Shown here one piece after another: positions 37,890-48,700 of a stretch of 64,000 bases of DNA (positions are counted from its first letter, which is position 1; every line of letters starts with the position of its first letter). The stretch comes from Zygaena filipendulae (taxonomy: Eukaryota; Arthropoda; Insecta; Lepidoptera; Zygaenidae). Location of the stretch: positions 1,456,001 through 1,520,000 of the forward strand of contig OU015649.1 in the NCBI GenBank assembly GCA_907165275.2. The letters run 5' to 3'. Both the position numbers and the translations under genes were made by a program. The notes beneath the pieces are model-generated. The model saw only the letters and a program-made list of their open reading frames with translations. It was not told the origin of the DNA and searched no databases.

Positions 37890-38235
37890 TACGTGCAACT
37901 TAACTCACTGCAGCTCTGCTGTCGTACCTACCTATACTGTTGCAATTCACTAGTCACTACCGTCTACCACTGTTTATGTCCTGCAGTCTGCAGTTCTGCA
38001 CCGCAAATCACATTCACAATCACAGTCAGCAAAGATAATTTAAATCACTGCACAGTCATAACACATTAGGTAGGAATGTAAGCTTTTAGGCTTATTATTT
38101 TTTGACTATTCCCAATGAAATGAATGAATTAGACTTTGATTTTTCTATGATAACTCGGACTGCGGACAAATATTTTATTTTTCGAAATGAAAAAAATAAT
38201 ATAACCCAACCCAAGGGCAAGCGAAAAATAGGGAA
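37890..38235. promoter_or_regulatory. Kinase-side half of a divergent upstream region
   Basis: Sequence directly upstream of the kinase ATG, without recognisable repeats until about 38236. Together with 45546-45746 it would form a short divergent intergenic region if the large insertion between them were absent. No core promoter motif is clear. Confidence 0.35.
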
Positions 38236-38511
38236 CCAGGAATTCACAACACGATAATGTACGACACTGGAATGTACAGTACTGGAATGCGCGACACTGG
38301 ATTGTACGACACCGGAATGTACAGCACCGGAATTGGTGACACCGCTCCTATTGGTCGATGAAATCACGCCTCCTTTCTTTGTGCTCGTTTACGTTACTTA
38401 CATAAATACTGGGTCAAGTTATTGTCAAATACGGCACATATATTTTATATTAGATTTTTTGGTGATGATTATTAGGTTTTATGTTAGTGTTTATGCCCAT
38501 TACGTTATTAT

Positions 38512-39545
38512 TGTCGTGCCGTCTGCACTATCCCGAGTTATGTTTGCCTGAATTCTATTTAGTACAGGTTTACACGGACGACAAATATCTATATAATATA
38601 ATCTCGCACAATCCATGAAATGTAAAGCGTGGTAATATAATGATGAGACGACCAACTAGTCACTAAGAAATCATGTATCATCTCTTCAATGTGAGCTTTA
38701 CGTTATGATCTCTAATCCATGTGGCTTCGCATTGTTCTGTCATGAGGGTCTGGTCTACCCAGAGTGAGTAGTGACCCTCCCTGGTCGTCTACAGCTCCGA
38801 TCTGAACACGTCTGATCGTGTCCTGGTGTCTTACCTTATTCCGATTTACCCTGCAAGCTCAAGTCTGTCTCGAGCCTGCGTGCATGCCGTAAATCAAGGT
38901 TTCTTTTACCTTTCCTGACACCAGTCGGACATGGGGGCTGTGCCCCCACGAGGACCTCCTCCTTCCCCTTAGTCCTGCCCATTCCCAACTTCTTGTAGAC
39001 GACCTTACAATGATTCGCCCTGTGTGCTTCCGATACACACCCATTTGAGCCTGGGGCTCCCAGTTCAATGTCCTTGACTACCAAATGTACATTGTACTGC
39101 AAGATTGAACTTATAGATTATGGAGTTTCCTGTGACTAGTCAGTCGCTTCACCATTCTCTGAATATATTGTATTAGAATGTCGACTACACTATAATATTA
39201 GTGACGACTCACCGAGTGCCTTTGTAACTTACTTCGGGCCGGACGACCTCGCCTTACGCTACCTTTTCCGGCATTGCCTCTTATCCGCGCGGTCCCGATC
39301 GTCCTGCCCTTTATTTGTCAATCCAGTGCTTTCCTTTTACACTCCGAGCTGGACTACCTCACCTTGTTTAGATATTGTCTATTCCACGCGCGGTCGCGGT
39401 CATCCCGCGCTTGTATGTCCCTCTACCCACACTTTTGTTCAAGCATAAGCAAAGTGTTGCCACACCACAAAATATAGATTGACAGTACGATAATTAGTGT
39501 TGATACAAACCAATTGTTACATGGCAAATCGCGCTGTGCGCGACA
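38512..39545 (-). repeat. LTR (3' LTR with respect to element polarity)
   Basis: 1034 bp, TG...CA termini within tgtcgtgc...gcgcgaca. The offset to the partner LTR is constant at 5156 bases, so I see no indel between them. Confidence 0.85.
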
Positions 39546-39949
39546 CTCCCAAAAGCAGAAAGAGTTTTAATGAAAAAGTGTGAGCAGGTGACTTGTCCAC
39601 TCCAGGATTTTCTCTCTGGTTCGAATTGCAGTCAGAGGCGATCTACCCATGATGTAGGGTGCGCATTTCTCACAGGCGCAGGAGCTCGCCGAGCGCCTTT
39701 TGCTATGGAGACCCAATCGGCGCGCGCGTTCTCCGGCCGCGACACTTTCAATGACCAACGTAAAAAGAGCCTCGCCTTGCATACATCCTACACAGCATCC
39801 GGAGCTCTGTATACTACCACTTATCACTATGATTATTACAATTATAGTTTATATGTAGTATATTAGTTTATATGTATTGATATATTACTGTATATGCAGA
39901 TATGTATTTTATTTATATTGTTATATATTATAGCTTCCTTATTTTTCCT

Positions 39950-40230
39950 TATCTATTTATTTTACAACTTTTCTTTTATTTCCTTTCCTTTTTTATCCCG
40001 TCTTGATTCTATCGAACCATTATTTTTATGTTTGTCAACCTCCTTTCTATTTATCTCTTCTCCCGCCAATGTTTTCTTCAATTACATTCGATTTTTTCAA
40101 AGGTTGACTGGAAGAAATCCCTTCGCGGGATAAGTCCGCCTTTGAGCATAAATTACCTATTTGTTTTGATTTTATCAACTTGTAAAAACTTTGTTTATGC
40201 TCAATAAAGTATACAAACAAACAAACAATC
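39950..40230 (+). repeat. LINE 3'-end-like fragment inside the LTR element
   Basis: Contains caaaggttgactggaagaaa, tcccttcgcgggataagtcc and gcctttgagcataaa, then tatgctcaataaagtataca and an (aaac)n tail. It parallels 21960-22106. It was either captured by the element or inserted in it. Confidence 0.55.
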
Positions 40231-40424
40231 GCACATATATACCATACATACAATAGAAATAGAACACTTCTTACGATCACTCAAGTCGAGCAGAGTGACT
40301 AGCTACCAAGAAGCGCTCGCCTGGCATGACACTGACACGCCAACGATTGCGAGGGATTTTAATTTATTACATGGCTATGTGGGTACAAACTAAATAACAG
40401 TGTTGCACATAATGCTAGAATTCT

Positions 40425-40505
40425 CAGTTGTTTCGCATGACATCTCGCGCTTTGCGCGACACTCCCAGAGTAGAAAGAGGTTTAATGCAATAGTGTGAGA
40501 TATAC
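40425..40505 (-). repeat. Internal relic of a related LTR/polypurine junction
   Basis: tctcgcgctttgcgcgacac then tcccagagtagaaagagg closely resembles the junction at 39531-39570 (atcgcgctgtgcgcgacact, cccaaaagcagaaagag). On the minus strand this is a polypurine stretch followed by an LTR start at 40461. It is a second, diverged LTR edge within the element interior. Confidence 0.6.
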
Positions 40506-40639
40506 TTAACTCTGAGTTCATATTAATGTGAAGATATATGAGGATATTATAATATGATACACTTTTAGCATGACAGTGGAAGGATGAGTCGACCAGATTT
40601 ATTCCACTCCTATTAGAATTATTCATAGGTATATTTTAA

Positions 40640-41160
40640 CGGAGAGGTCTTGCCTCTTGCTTGTGGCTGTGCCACATACATTCATATACTTTAACGGTGA
40701 GGTCTTGCCTCTTGCTTGTGGCTATGCCACATACATTCACGGTGAGGTCTTGCCTCTTACTTGTGGCTATGCCACATACATTCATATACTTTAACGGTGA
40801 GGTCTTGCCTCTTGCTTGTGGCTATGCCACATACATTCACGGTGAGGTCTTGCCTCTTGCTTGTGGCTGTGCCACATACATTCATGATTCGGTTTTACCG
40901 GGTGCCTTTCCATCTCTAGTTACCCTTGCATGGTTGCAAATCCATGTCGAGTATTCGTATTCGTTTGCAGTATACTGACTTCTAATGGCTATGCACCTTC
41001 AATGTGAGGTCTTGCCTCTTGCTTGTGGCTATGCCACATACATTCATGATTCGGTTTTACCGGGTGCCTTTCCATCTCTAGTTACCCTTGCATGGTTGCA
41101 AATCCATGTCGAGTATTCGTATTCATTTGCAGTATACTGACTTTTAATGGCTATGCACCT
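40640..41160 (+). repeat. Complex tandem repeat (minisatellite)
   Basis: ggtgaggtcttgcctcttgc, ttgtggctatgccacataca and ttca recur six times with spacings of about 50 or 67 bases. A longer unit of about 150 bases (cattcatgattcggttttac.. to ..ggctatgcaccttcaat) is duplicated at about 40879-41005 and 41040-41165. The core ttgtggctatgccaca is itself partly palindromic. Confidence 0.8.
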
Positions 41161-41654
41161 TCAATCTACTTGGGCATCGGTCGACTTGCTCCGGTCTAGC
41201 CGGACGGGAGGGCTTTGCCCTTTGCCCCCCCGGAGGTGAGCACCATCCCCAATTTAAGTCGACCGTGCCTGTTTGTTTCCGGATCACACTTCAAATACGT
41301 GGGTGCTCCGGGCTCCCCAGTCCAATGTCTATTGGACTACACGCAATGGAAGATAATATTAAGCTTCAACAGTTTCCTCATCCTTCCACATATCATACAC
41401 TTATGGTCAACATACAGATAATAATAATATGTAATAATAATAATAATAATCCACTTCACAACACACAGATCTACTCGATCCCACAGCAAGCTATTATTAG
41501 CCTGTATCGTAGAAACCAAGCAAACGTGGCATATACTACATACATGTGTATTTGCATTACGTGGCATTACATATTATACTATAGATATATAAACACACCC
41601 ACACTGGAAAGTGGAACCACACACACAAAGTTATGTTCATCACACAAAGTGCAT

Positions 41655-41705
41655 CCTCACCGGGAATCGAACCCGGAACCTTGAGATTAGCGTTCCATTA
41701 TATAC
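41655..41705 (-). repeat. tRNA T-arm-like SINE fragment
   Basis: On the minus strand: aaggttccgggttcgattcccggtgagg-type sequence (tcaccgggaatcgaacccgg on the plus strand), a strong box B or T arm with a paired stem. No paired acceptor or D arm is visible, so it is a SINE or tRNA pseudogene remnant. Confidence 0.45.
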
Positions 41706-43647
41706 CATTATAAGTTAACACTTACGTAATACGTTACATTATTACCAGATAGATAAAGCAAAGTTACTTGTATCGTATAAACTGCGTTAGAGTAGAAACA
41801 GTGTTAGATTACCAGAATATCTGTCCTGTATGTCATTGTCCAGAGCCTCTGTCTCGTCTATACTCATATCCTGGCTTTCCTCATTCAGGACTTCTCTCTC
41901 ACGAGCAGTAATATCCTGGCCGCATGCCTGCGGCCCTCCCGAACAGAAAAAAAAGGTCCATTTTGTCGCAACATAGTACTGTTTAATAGTCCAGTAGGTT
42001 TCTTCTTCTTTTTTAAGAACTCAGGGCCATTGTATCAAAATTATTTCTCTCTCTCTTGTCGCGATGTCGACTGGGTTAGATTTAGTGTAAATACAGGAAT
42101 ATTCTCTAAGCATTGCGCAAAAAATTTTGTAGTTCAGTATCAGTAATAGAACACATTTCAATTTTTTTTTTTTTTTTTTAATTCGGCTTTAAATCACCAA
42201 AATATCTATCTATATATACTATCTATTCATAATAATATTATCAAGGGTCGCGTACATCGAGCGGCGTACGCGGTGATGTTGCAGCGGGGTGAAAGACCTC
42301 GATCAGCTGTAGGTACATTGTAACCTTCGTAAATACCTACCTACGGCTGTGTACGAAAAAATTAATGAGCGCTTCGCGTTGCGGCGCCGCCGTTGGCGGC
42401 GGCTAATAGACTAGCCATAAAATCAATTTCAAAGTATACATCTTGTTGCTTTTATTTATTTTATTCCAAATTGTATTACGAAAATTGGATCAATCCGATA
42501 AGAGTAAGTACTAACTACTAAGTACCGATACTTTTCTATCGGTATCGAACAAGCATCGATATTCGATACCCCACGACCGACTACATTAGAAATTCGCAAA
42601 AACATCACCTCGTAGAGTGATATACTCTCGCTAGTATCCTTACTAATATTATAATGCGAAGGTGAGCTCGTTTGTTCGTTTGTCACGCCTTCACGGCTAA
42701 ACGACCAAACCGATCACCTAGGAATAGTATTTTAAACACTTCACGTTAAACCGGTAAAACTAACTGCGCAGTTACTACAAAAGCACGAGCTTTGCCGAAA
42801 TCTGCATAGTGCATACAACATAGTACTTATATTGTGTTTTATCTTTGTTGTATACCCCTAGAAACCGTTATGTACCGTTACCGTTATGTTAAACTGTTGT
42901 TTTACTTATTCATTACTATGTAGTAGACAAAGGTCTAATAGGGCAGTAATAGTAATCTATGGTTTGCAAAATAAACAACAAAACTTAACACAATAGCCAT
43001 AGTAAAATAATCTATCAAGACTCAAGAGACATAAAATTAGTCTTCTTTACAAAAATTAAAGTTGATAAATTCATACGGTTTATCGGTAATACTATTTAGA
43101 TAAATTGCTCGATACATCCCTTAGAAAAAATAGACAAATAGAGAACAGTATACCTTTTGTACCCATTGTTGTTCCTTTAGGCCTGGCTCATACATACAAT
43201 TTATATTTGAAAAACTTTGTTGTGTTTCATAAGTTTATAGGAATATACTGTGATCATAGAACTTGCGCATACTGTCAACACGCTGTTGTTTGACAAAAAA
43301 AACCCATAGTTGTGTGGAATTTACAAGAAGTTTAGTCAATGTAGAAGTTAAGGCATGGCTGCTTACAAGTATGCGGCTAGCCTTAATTTGTTAATCATAT
43401 GCAAGGAAAAATATATCATTTACCACCAATACAAATAATACAAGCACAACCTCTGTGCACAAAACATATTAAAAACATAAAAGAGGAAGGTAGTTTAATA
43501 AGTAAATGATTTTATGAGTAGTTACCTATATTTGACTGAGACAAAGAAAAGTCAAATAAAAACTCAAACAAAGCACCAATACAAAGATTAAAATAGAGGG
43601 AAATTTAACAAGGAAGAGCCAGAACCAATCTGGCTTCCCATGTTATA

Positions 43648-43664
43648 TCCCAGCACCTCCACCA
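43648..43664 (-). other. tRNA primer-binding site of the LTR element
   Basis: The plus strand reads tcccagcacctccacca, i.e. a tRNA 3' terminus including CCA. Its complement lies three bases inside the LTR on the minus strand, as expected for a PBS. The acceptor sequence resembles tRNA-Ala but I cannot confirm which tRNA. Confidence 0.7.
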
Positions 43665-43667
43665 TTT

Positions 43668-44701
43668 TGTCGTGCCGTCTGCACTATCCCGAGTTATGTT
43701 TGCCTGAATTCTATTTAGTACAGGTTTACACGGACGACAAATATCTATATAATATAATCTCGCACAATCCATGAAATGTAAAGCGTGGTAATATAATGAT
43801 GAGACGACCAACTAGTCACTAAGAAATCATGTATCATCTCTTCAATGTGAGCTTTACGTTATGATCTCTAATCCATGTGGCTTCGCATTGTTCTGTCATG
43901 AGGGTCTGGTCTACCCAGAGTGAGTAGTGACCCTCCCTGGTCGTCTACAGCTCCGATCTGAACACGTCTGATCGTGTCCTGGTGTCTTACCTTATTCCGA
44001 TTTACCCTGCAAGCTCAAGTCTGTCTCGAGCCTGCGTGCATGCCGTAAATCAAGGTTTCTTTTACCTTTCCTGACACCAGTCGGACATGGGGGCTGTGCC
44101 CCCACGAGGACCTCCTCCTTCCCCTTAGTCCTGCCCATTCCCAACTTCTTGTAGACGACCTTACAATGATTCGCCCTGTGTGCTTCCGATACACACCCAT
44201 TTGAGCCTGGGGCTCCCAGTTCAATGTCCTTGACTACCAAATGTACATTGTACTGCAAGATTGAACTTATAGATTATGGAGTTTCCTGTGACTAGTCAGT
44301 CGCTTCACCATTCTCTGAATATATTGTATTAGAATGTCGACTACACTATAATATTAGTGACGACTCACCGAGTGCCTTTGTAACTTACTTCGGGCCGGAC
44401 GACCTCGCCTTACGCTACCTTTTCCGGCATTGCCTCTTATCCGCGCGGTCCCGATCGTCCTGCCCTTTATTTGTCAATCCAGTGCTTTCCTTTTACACTC
44501 CGAGCTGGACTACCTCACCTTGTTTAGATATTGTCTATTCCACGCGCGGTCGCGGTCATCCCGCGCTTGTATGTCCCTCTACCCACACTTTTGTTCAAGC
44601 ATAAGCAAAGTGTTGCCACACCACAAAATATAGATTGACAGTACGATAATTAGTGTTGATACAAACCAATTGTTACATGGCAAATCGCGCTGTGCGCGAC
44701 A
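43668..44701 (-). repeat. LTR (5' LTR with respect to element polarity)
   Basis: 1034 bp partner of 38512-39545, followed on the plus strand by attat. The minus-strand polarity inferred from the PBS makes this the 5' LTR. Confidence 0.85.
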
Positions 44702-45545
44702 ATTATGTTACAGTCTATAGGCAGGATAATCAAACAACGGACCACTCTATATATTTTACTGTATAGACTTAGAGTACAATACACTAAATCTGGTCCCTTA
44801 GTTTACACCTTATAATTATTATTTCCACGATAGCGATTGCCCTATACAGATTGTACAGATTATAAAAGTTACGAAAAGAAAGGAACCAAAACTGTATTAA
44901 CTGGCGAACGGGAAGCGACTGGCGAGCGGTTAGCTTCGCCTGATTTACGTCACCTTTCCTACACCTATCCTATAGTAGGTAGTAGTGTGGCGATGATGTC
45001 ACTATAAGCTATTTATTGAAATAAGTAAAAAGTAATGAGAACATTACTATCGGGGCCACATCATAAACAGATTTCAAAGTAGTATACCCGACATTCTTTA
45101 TTAGGTTAGGTTCTTACTGATGACCAGGTCTTGCGAGCCGAGCGAGCGTAGCGAGCGTGCCGCGGTAGCGGCCGGCGATGCGCTAAAGACAAAATTAGGT
45201 GACATTTATTTGATTAATTCTTAGGTGTGACCACGAAGTTTCGATATATTATGCAAAAAAAAGGAATATAACAAGTTGTAACAATTCATTAAAGTGAAAA
45301 ATAATAATTACGATACTAAATATTACACTTGGACTTGTTATTTGAATTTCCATCAGATTTTGAGACAGTAACTACTAACTACCTACTACCTGCATTGTAT
45401 TGAATACTACTAAACGGAGCACGAAGTCGGCTAGGCCATGAAATCCGGTGTCGCCAATTCCGGTGCTGTACATTCCGGTGTCGTACAATCTCGTGTCGTG
45501 CATTCCGGTGTCGCCTTTTCCGGTGCTGTACAATACAGGGACTCC

Positions 45546-45746
45546 GAAAAATAGTAAATACTGATCACAAATTAACTAGACTTGGTCAAAGATCATATAA
45601 TCACTACGTTTGACTTGGTGGTGACTGGTGGGCTGTCAAGTGTCAGGTACTCTGTCTGTAATTTGTTTTGTCTATTGTATACTCGTTTGACAATTAAGTT
45701 TTATTTTTTAATTTTTAAGGTTATTTTGAAAAAGAAACAAAAAACA
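45546..45746 (+). promoter_or_regulatory. Methyltransferase-side upstream region
   Basis: About 200 bases between the end of the inverted-repeat insertion and the methyltransferase ATG. An in-frame extension without stop reaches 45582, but conservation supports the ATG at 45747. The promoter must lie here or within the inserted element. Confidence 0.4.
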
Positions 45747-48700
45747 ATGGATCTTTTACCAAAAAGTCATAAAGAATTCAGCGAAAAAGATTATTGGGAT
45801 AAATTCTTTAAGACACGCGGCAAAAATACTTTCGAATGGTGGGTACTGGAGTATCATAGCCGTTGTCCGGTTTTGGTCCGGTGGAGACTTGAGGCTTGAG
45901 AGTCTTGAGACATAACTTTCCCAAGCCAAAACATCCAAATTTTGATGTTAATCGTGTCATTTCAGGTATGGTGAATATCTGCAGTTGTGTGCACACTTGC
46001 ACAAATACATGAGAAAAAATGATTGTATTCTCATCCCAGGATGCGGTAGTTCTAATTTAAGTGTAGATTTATATGATGTCGGCTTCCACAATATCACTAG
46101 TATAGATATTTCCGAAGTCGTCATAAAACAGATGAAGGCAGCACACTCAAAGAAAACTGATTTGAAGTATATTTGTATGGACGCTTTGAATATGACCTTC
46201 ACTGATGAAGAGTTTAATGTAGTGTTGGACAAAGGTACCTTAGATGCTTTGATGCCTGACAATACAGACACTACCAACGAAACCATAGATAAGTACTTTG
46301 CGGAAATCAAAAGAGTTCTAAAGCATGGAGGTCGTTATGTTTGCATATCTCTACTCCAAAGTCATATATTAAAAAAATTACTGGCTTCTTTCTGTGATAA
46401 AACGTGGATGTTCCGTGTAGTGAGGTGTCATGAGGCAGAGCAGAAGACTGCCGAAGATGGCGATGGTACAGCAATACCTGTGTTTGTTGTTGTCGCTTCT
46501 AAGTTCAAACAACTGCCACAGTTAGTAAGTTGTTATTATTTTATTTAGTCTGACATTTTTCTAATAAAATTATAAATAGTTTTTGTCAATAAATTTTCCA
46601 TTCCTGTGGAACAGTATTAGGGGGTCGGCTTAGAAATTTGCATGTCGAATTTGGAGTTTATAAGGGTTGTGTTTTATAGGGGTAGGTTTACCCTTTCAGA
46701 AAATACCCTCCTCACCCTGCAGATACTCGTCGTTTTTTTTATATATGTTTGAAGATATATTGGGGTTGAGAGGGGGAGGAGAGGGGATGGGGGGAAGGAC
46801 AAACAGACAAACCTCCCCCTGTACCACTCGCCCCATAGAGATAAGTCTGTACTTTCCAAGATATAATTTCGGGGTAGCTAATTTTATTTTTCTTACAGAT
46901 ACTGGAAATATGCATGGCAGGTGATAAAATGCAAAGAGTAACAAGCCCAGAAGAGTTACAAAGAATAGTCAAGTCTGCTCAAGACACAGCATTTATTACC
47001 AATGGATTAGCCAAAAGCGATCTGTATGATGAAGAAGAAGTAAGCTTAAGCTTTTCAAATTTTTTTCATTTTCAATTTTAAATGAGTTGTAATTTCCACT
47101 GTAGTTTAAAATCTAACTAACTTAAAAGTTAAGAAAAGGTGATTGTAGTTAGATTTAATTTAATTGATTTGTAGAATTAAAGGAACACATCACAGATAGA
47201 TTGATAGGTAACTGAATGATAACATATCCATTATCAGATAAGAGGCAATGAATAGACATGACCGAGACAATAGTATGTAGCTGAGCGATTCATCTAGAAC
47301 AAACTGGAAACTCTTAAAAGTAACTGCACCAACATAGTCAGAAGTTATACAGCATACCAGGTATCCATAGGAAACATGTAGCAGTACCTAGGGCTTACGA
47401 CCCAGGTGTAGGTTTAATGGGAACCCTTTATAATGCATGAACACTCACCTACACTGCCCTGCTCCTGACTTAAGCAAACCTCTAGAAATGATTAGACGAC
47501 ACAGCACACGTAATAACTATAGTCACGCTAAATTCATACCCACAGTTTTTTTATTTTTTTTTTGTTAATCATTGGTACATTAAATTATATTTATATAATT
47601 TGTGATATAAATTTTCAGGTTTCCTTAGATCTGTACAAACCAGATGAGGAGACGCCTCGTTACACCTTGTACATTATTGATCACAAGAAGCGCACTCCAG
47701 CCCTCAACAAGTATGCGGTTTTCATTGTGCCACAGGGGAGGTAAACTATATCTTTTAATAATTGATCCACCATTCAAAGAGTACAATACACATGTGAATA
47801 TTTTTACTTTTTAGCATAAAGCTGAGATACCGTGCTTCTAAAGAATAATACTTGTATGAACGTCATGTGACATATCTCATTGTAGACTTGATCATCTCTA
47901 GAGGCCTTATGATACAAACACAAGACTGTGCATGGTCATACTGTTCAGTTTGCATGAGACGACTTTGATCCACACCCAACATCTATACTATAAATAAAAT
48001 TGAAGTGTCTGTTTGTAATTCCCAACAAACAGCTTTTCACTACATGCATATGAAATTATATACCTACCTACGGACTTAAAAAAATATTTTTTTAAAAATT
48101 TTCTCTGTCTGTTTGTTCCGGCTGATCTCTGAAACGGCTGGACCGATTTTAACGGGACTTTCACCGGCAGACAGCTGATGTTATAAGGAGTAACTTACTA
48201 CTATTATTTTAGAAAAAAAATTGATCCTGCCCTGGAAATTCCGAATCTCACGCGGGCGAAACCGCAGGGCACAGCTAGTGTTTCATATCATTTTGACATT
48301 CTTATCTCATGCAAGCGTCACGATGTTGTGTTGAAGGGAGTCGGAGTGGCTGTTCGGGTCGGCGGCGGGGCGGCGCCAGCTGCAGGACTCGGCGCGCTTC
48401 CGGCGGCTCGTGGTGGCGGTGCTGCGGCGCGGGCACGACTTCGCCTCGCTGGACGCGGTCAAGGCGGAGCTCGAGCACAGCGCCAAGATGCTCGCGCCCA
48501 ACTCCTTCACCGGAATGGTGAGGCCGCAGACAGTTTGACAGCGATCTTATCTTAGACAATGGGGCGGACAAGTAAAGCCTCGGTACTTCGACCCTTGGGT
48601 CTTGGATCTTTTGTACCATGACAGCGATGCTAGCCCAGTGGCTGGTGCGTTCGGATCGAACGCCGCGAGGGTTTGGTTCAAACCCTAACAATGAGCTCGA

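Larger units (their letters stand above)
38512..44701 (-). mobile_element. Non-autonomous LTR retrotransposon, 6.19 kb
   Basis: Two same-orientation 1034 bp repeats, 38512-39545 and 43668-44701, share every short ORF residue for residue. Each has tgtcg(t)gc/gcgcgaca termini. The flanks carry the pentamer attat at 38507-38511 and 44702-44706, a 5 bp target duplication. Polarity is minus: just inside the right LTR, after three bases, is a primer-binding site (minus-strand tggtggaggtgctggga, 43664-43648) complementary to a tRNA 3' end. A short purine tract (gggag) precedes the left LTR on the minus strand. The 4.1 kb interior has no gag, protease, RT or integrase ORF, so the element was mobilised in trans. 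Identical LTRs imply recent insertion. Confidence 0.85.
38236..45540. mobile_element. Large inverted-repeat structure with minisatellite ends
   Basis: The left end (38236-38345) is a chain of about 15-base units of the form ggaatgtac(a/g)(g/a)cacc. The right end (about 45441-45540) is the same chain in inverse orientation (ccggtgctgtacattccggt). Similarity continues inward past the units (gagcacaaag near 38386, rc, versus cggagcacgaag near 45416), so these are terminal inverted repeats of roughly 110-150 bp made of subrepeats. Such architecture recalls foldback-type or subterminal-repeat DNA transposons. No transposase is seen; most of the interior is an inserted LTR element. The exact ends and any target duplication are not resolved. 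Confidence 0.55.

Noticed and set aside
38095..38367. 90-residue ORF with repeated HSSVVHS-type units
   Set aside because: Translation of the 15-base subrepeats at the left end of the insertion, not a protein repeat gene.
38836..39102. 88-residue minus-strand ORF present twice (also 43992-44258)
   Set aside because: It lies within the LTRs and is duplicated only because the LTR is; it has no domain and no start context, so I do not call a gene.
40661..40978. 105-residue repetitive ORF (LPLACGYATYIH-type units)
   Set aside because: It is the translation of the minisatellite at 40640-41160; the periodicity comes from the DNA repeat.
38236..41165. CRISPR-like array of regularly spaced repeats
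   Set aside because: The repeats are eukaryotic minisatellite units with no unique spacers of constant length and no cas genes; the genome is an insect's.
41660..41700. Possible tRNA gene (strong T-arm sequence)
   Set aside because: The T arm is convincing but there is no paired acceptor stem, anticodon arm or D arm at the right distance.
38511..44701. Simple segmental duplication of 1 kb
   Set aside because: Matching TG..CA ends, the attat target duplication and the tRNA primer site explain the pair better as LTRs of one element.
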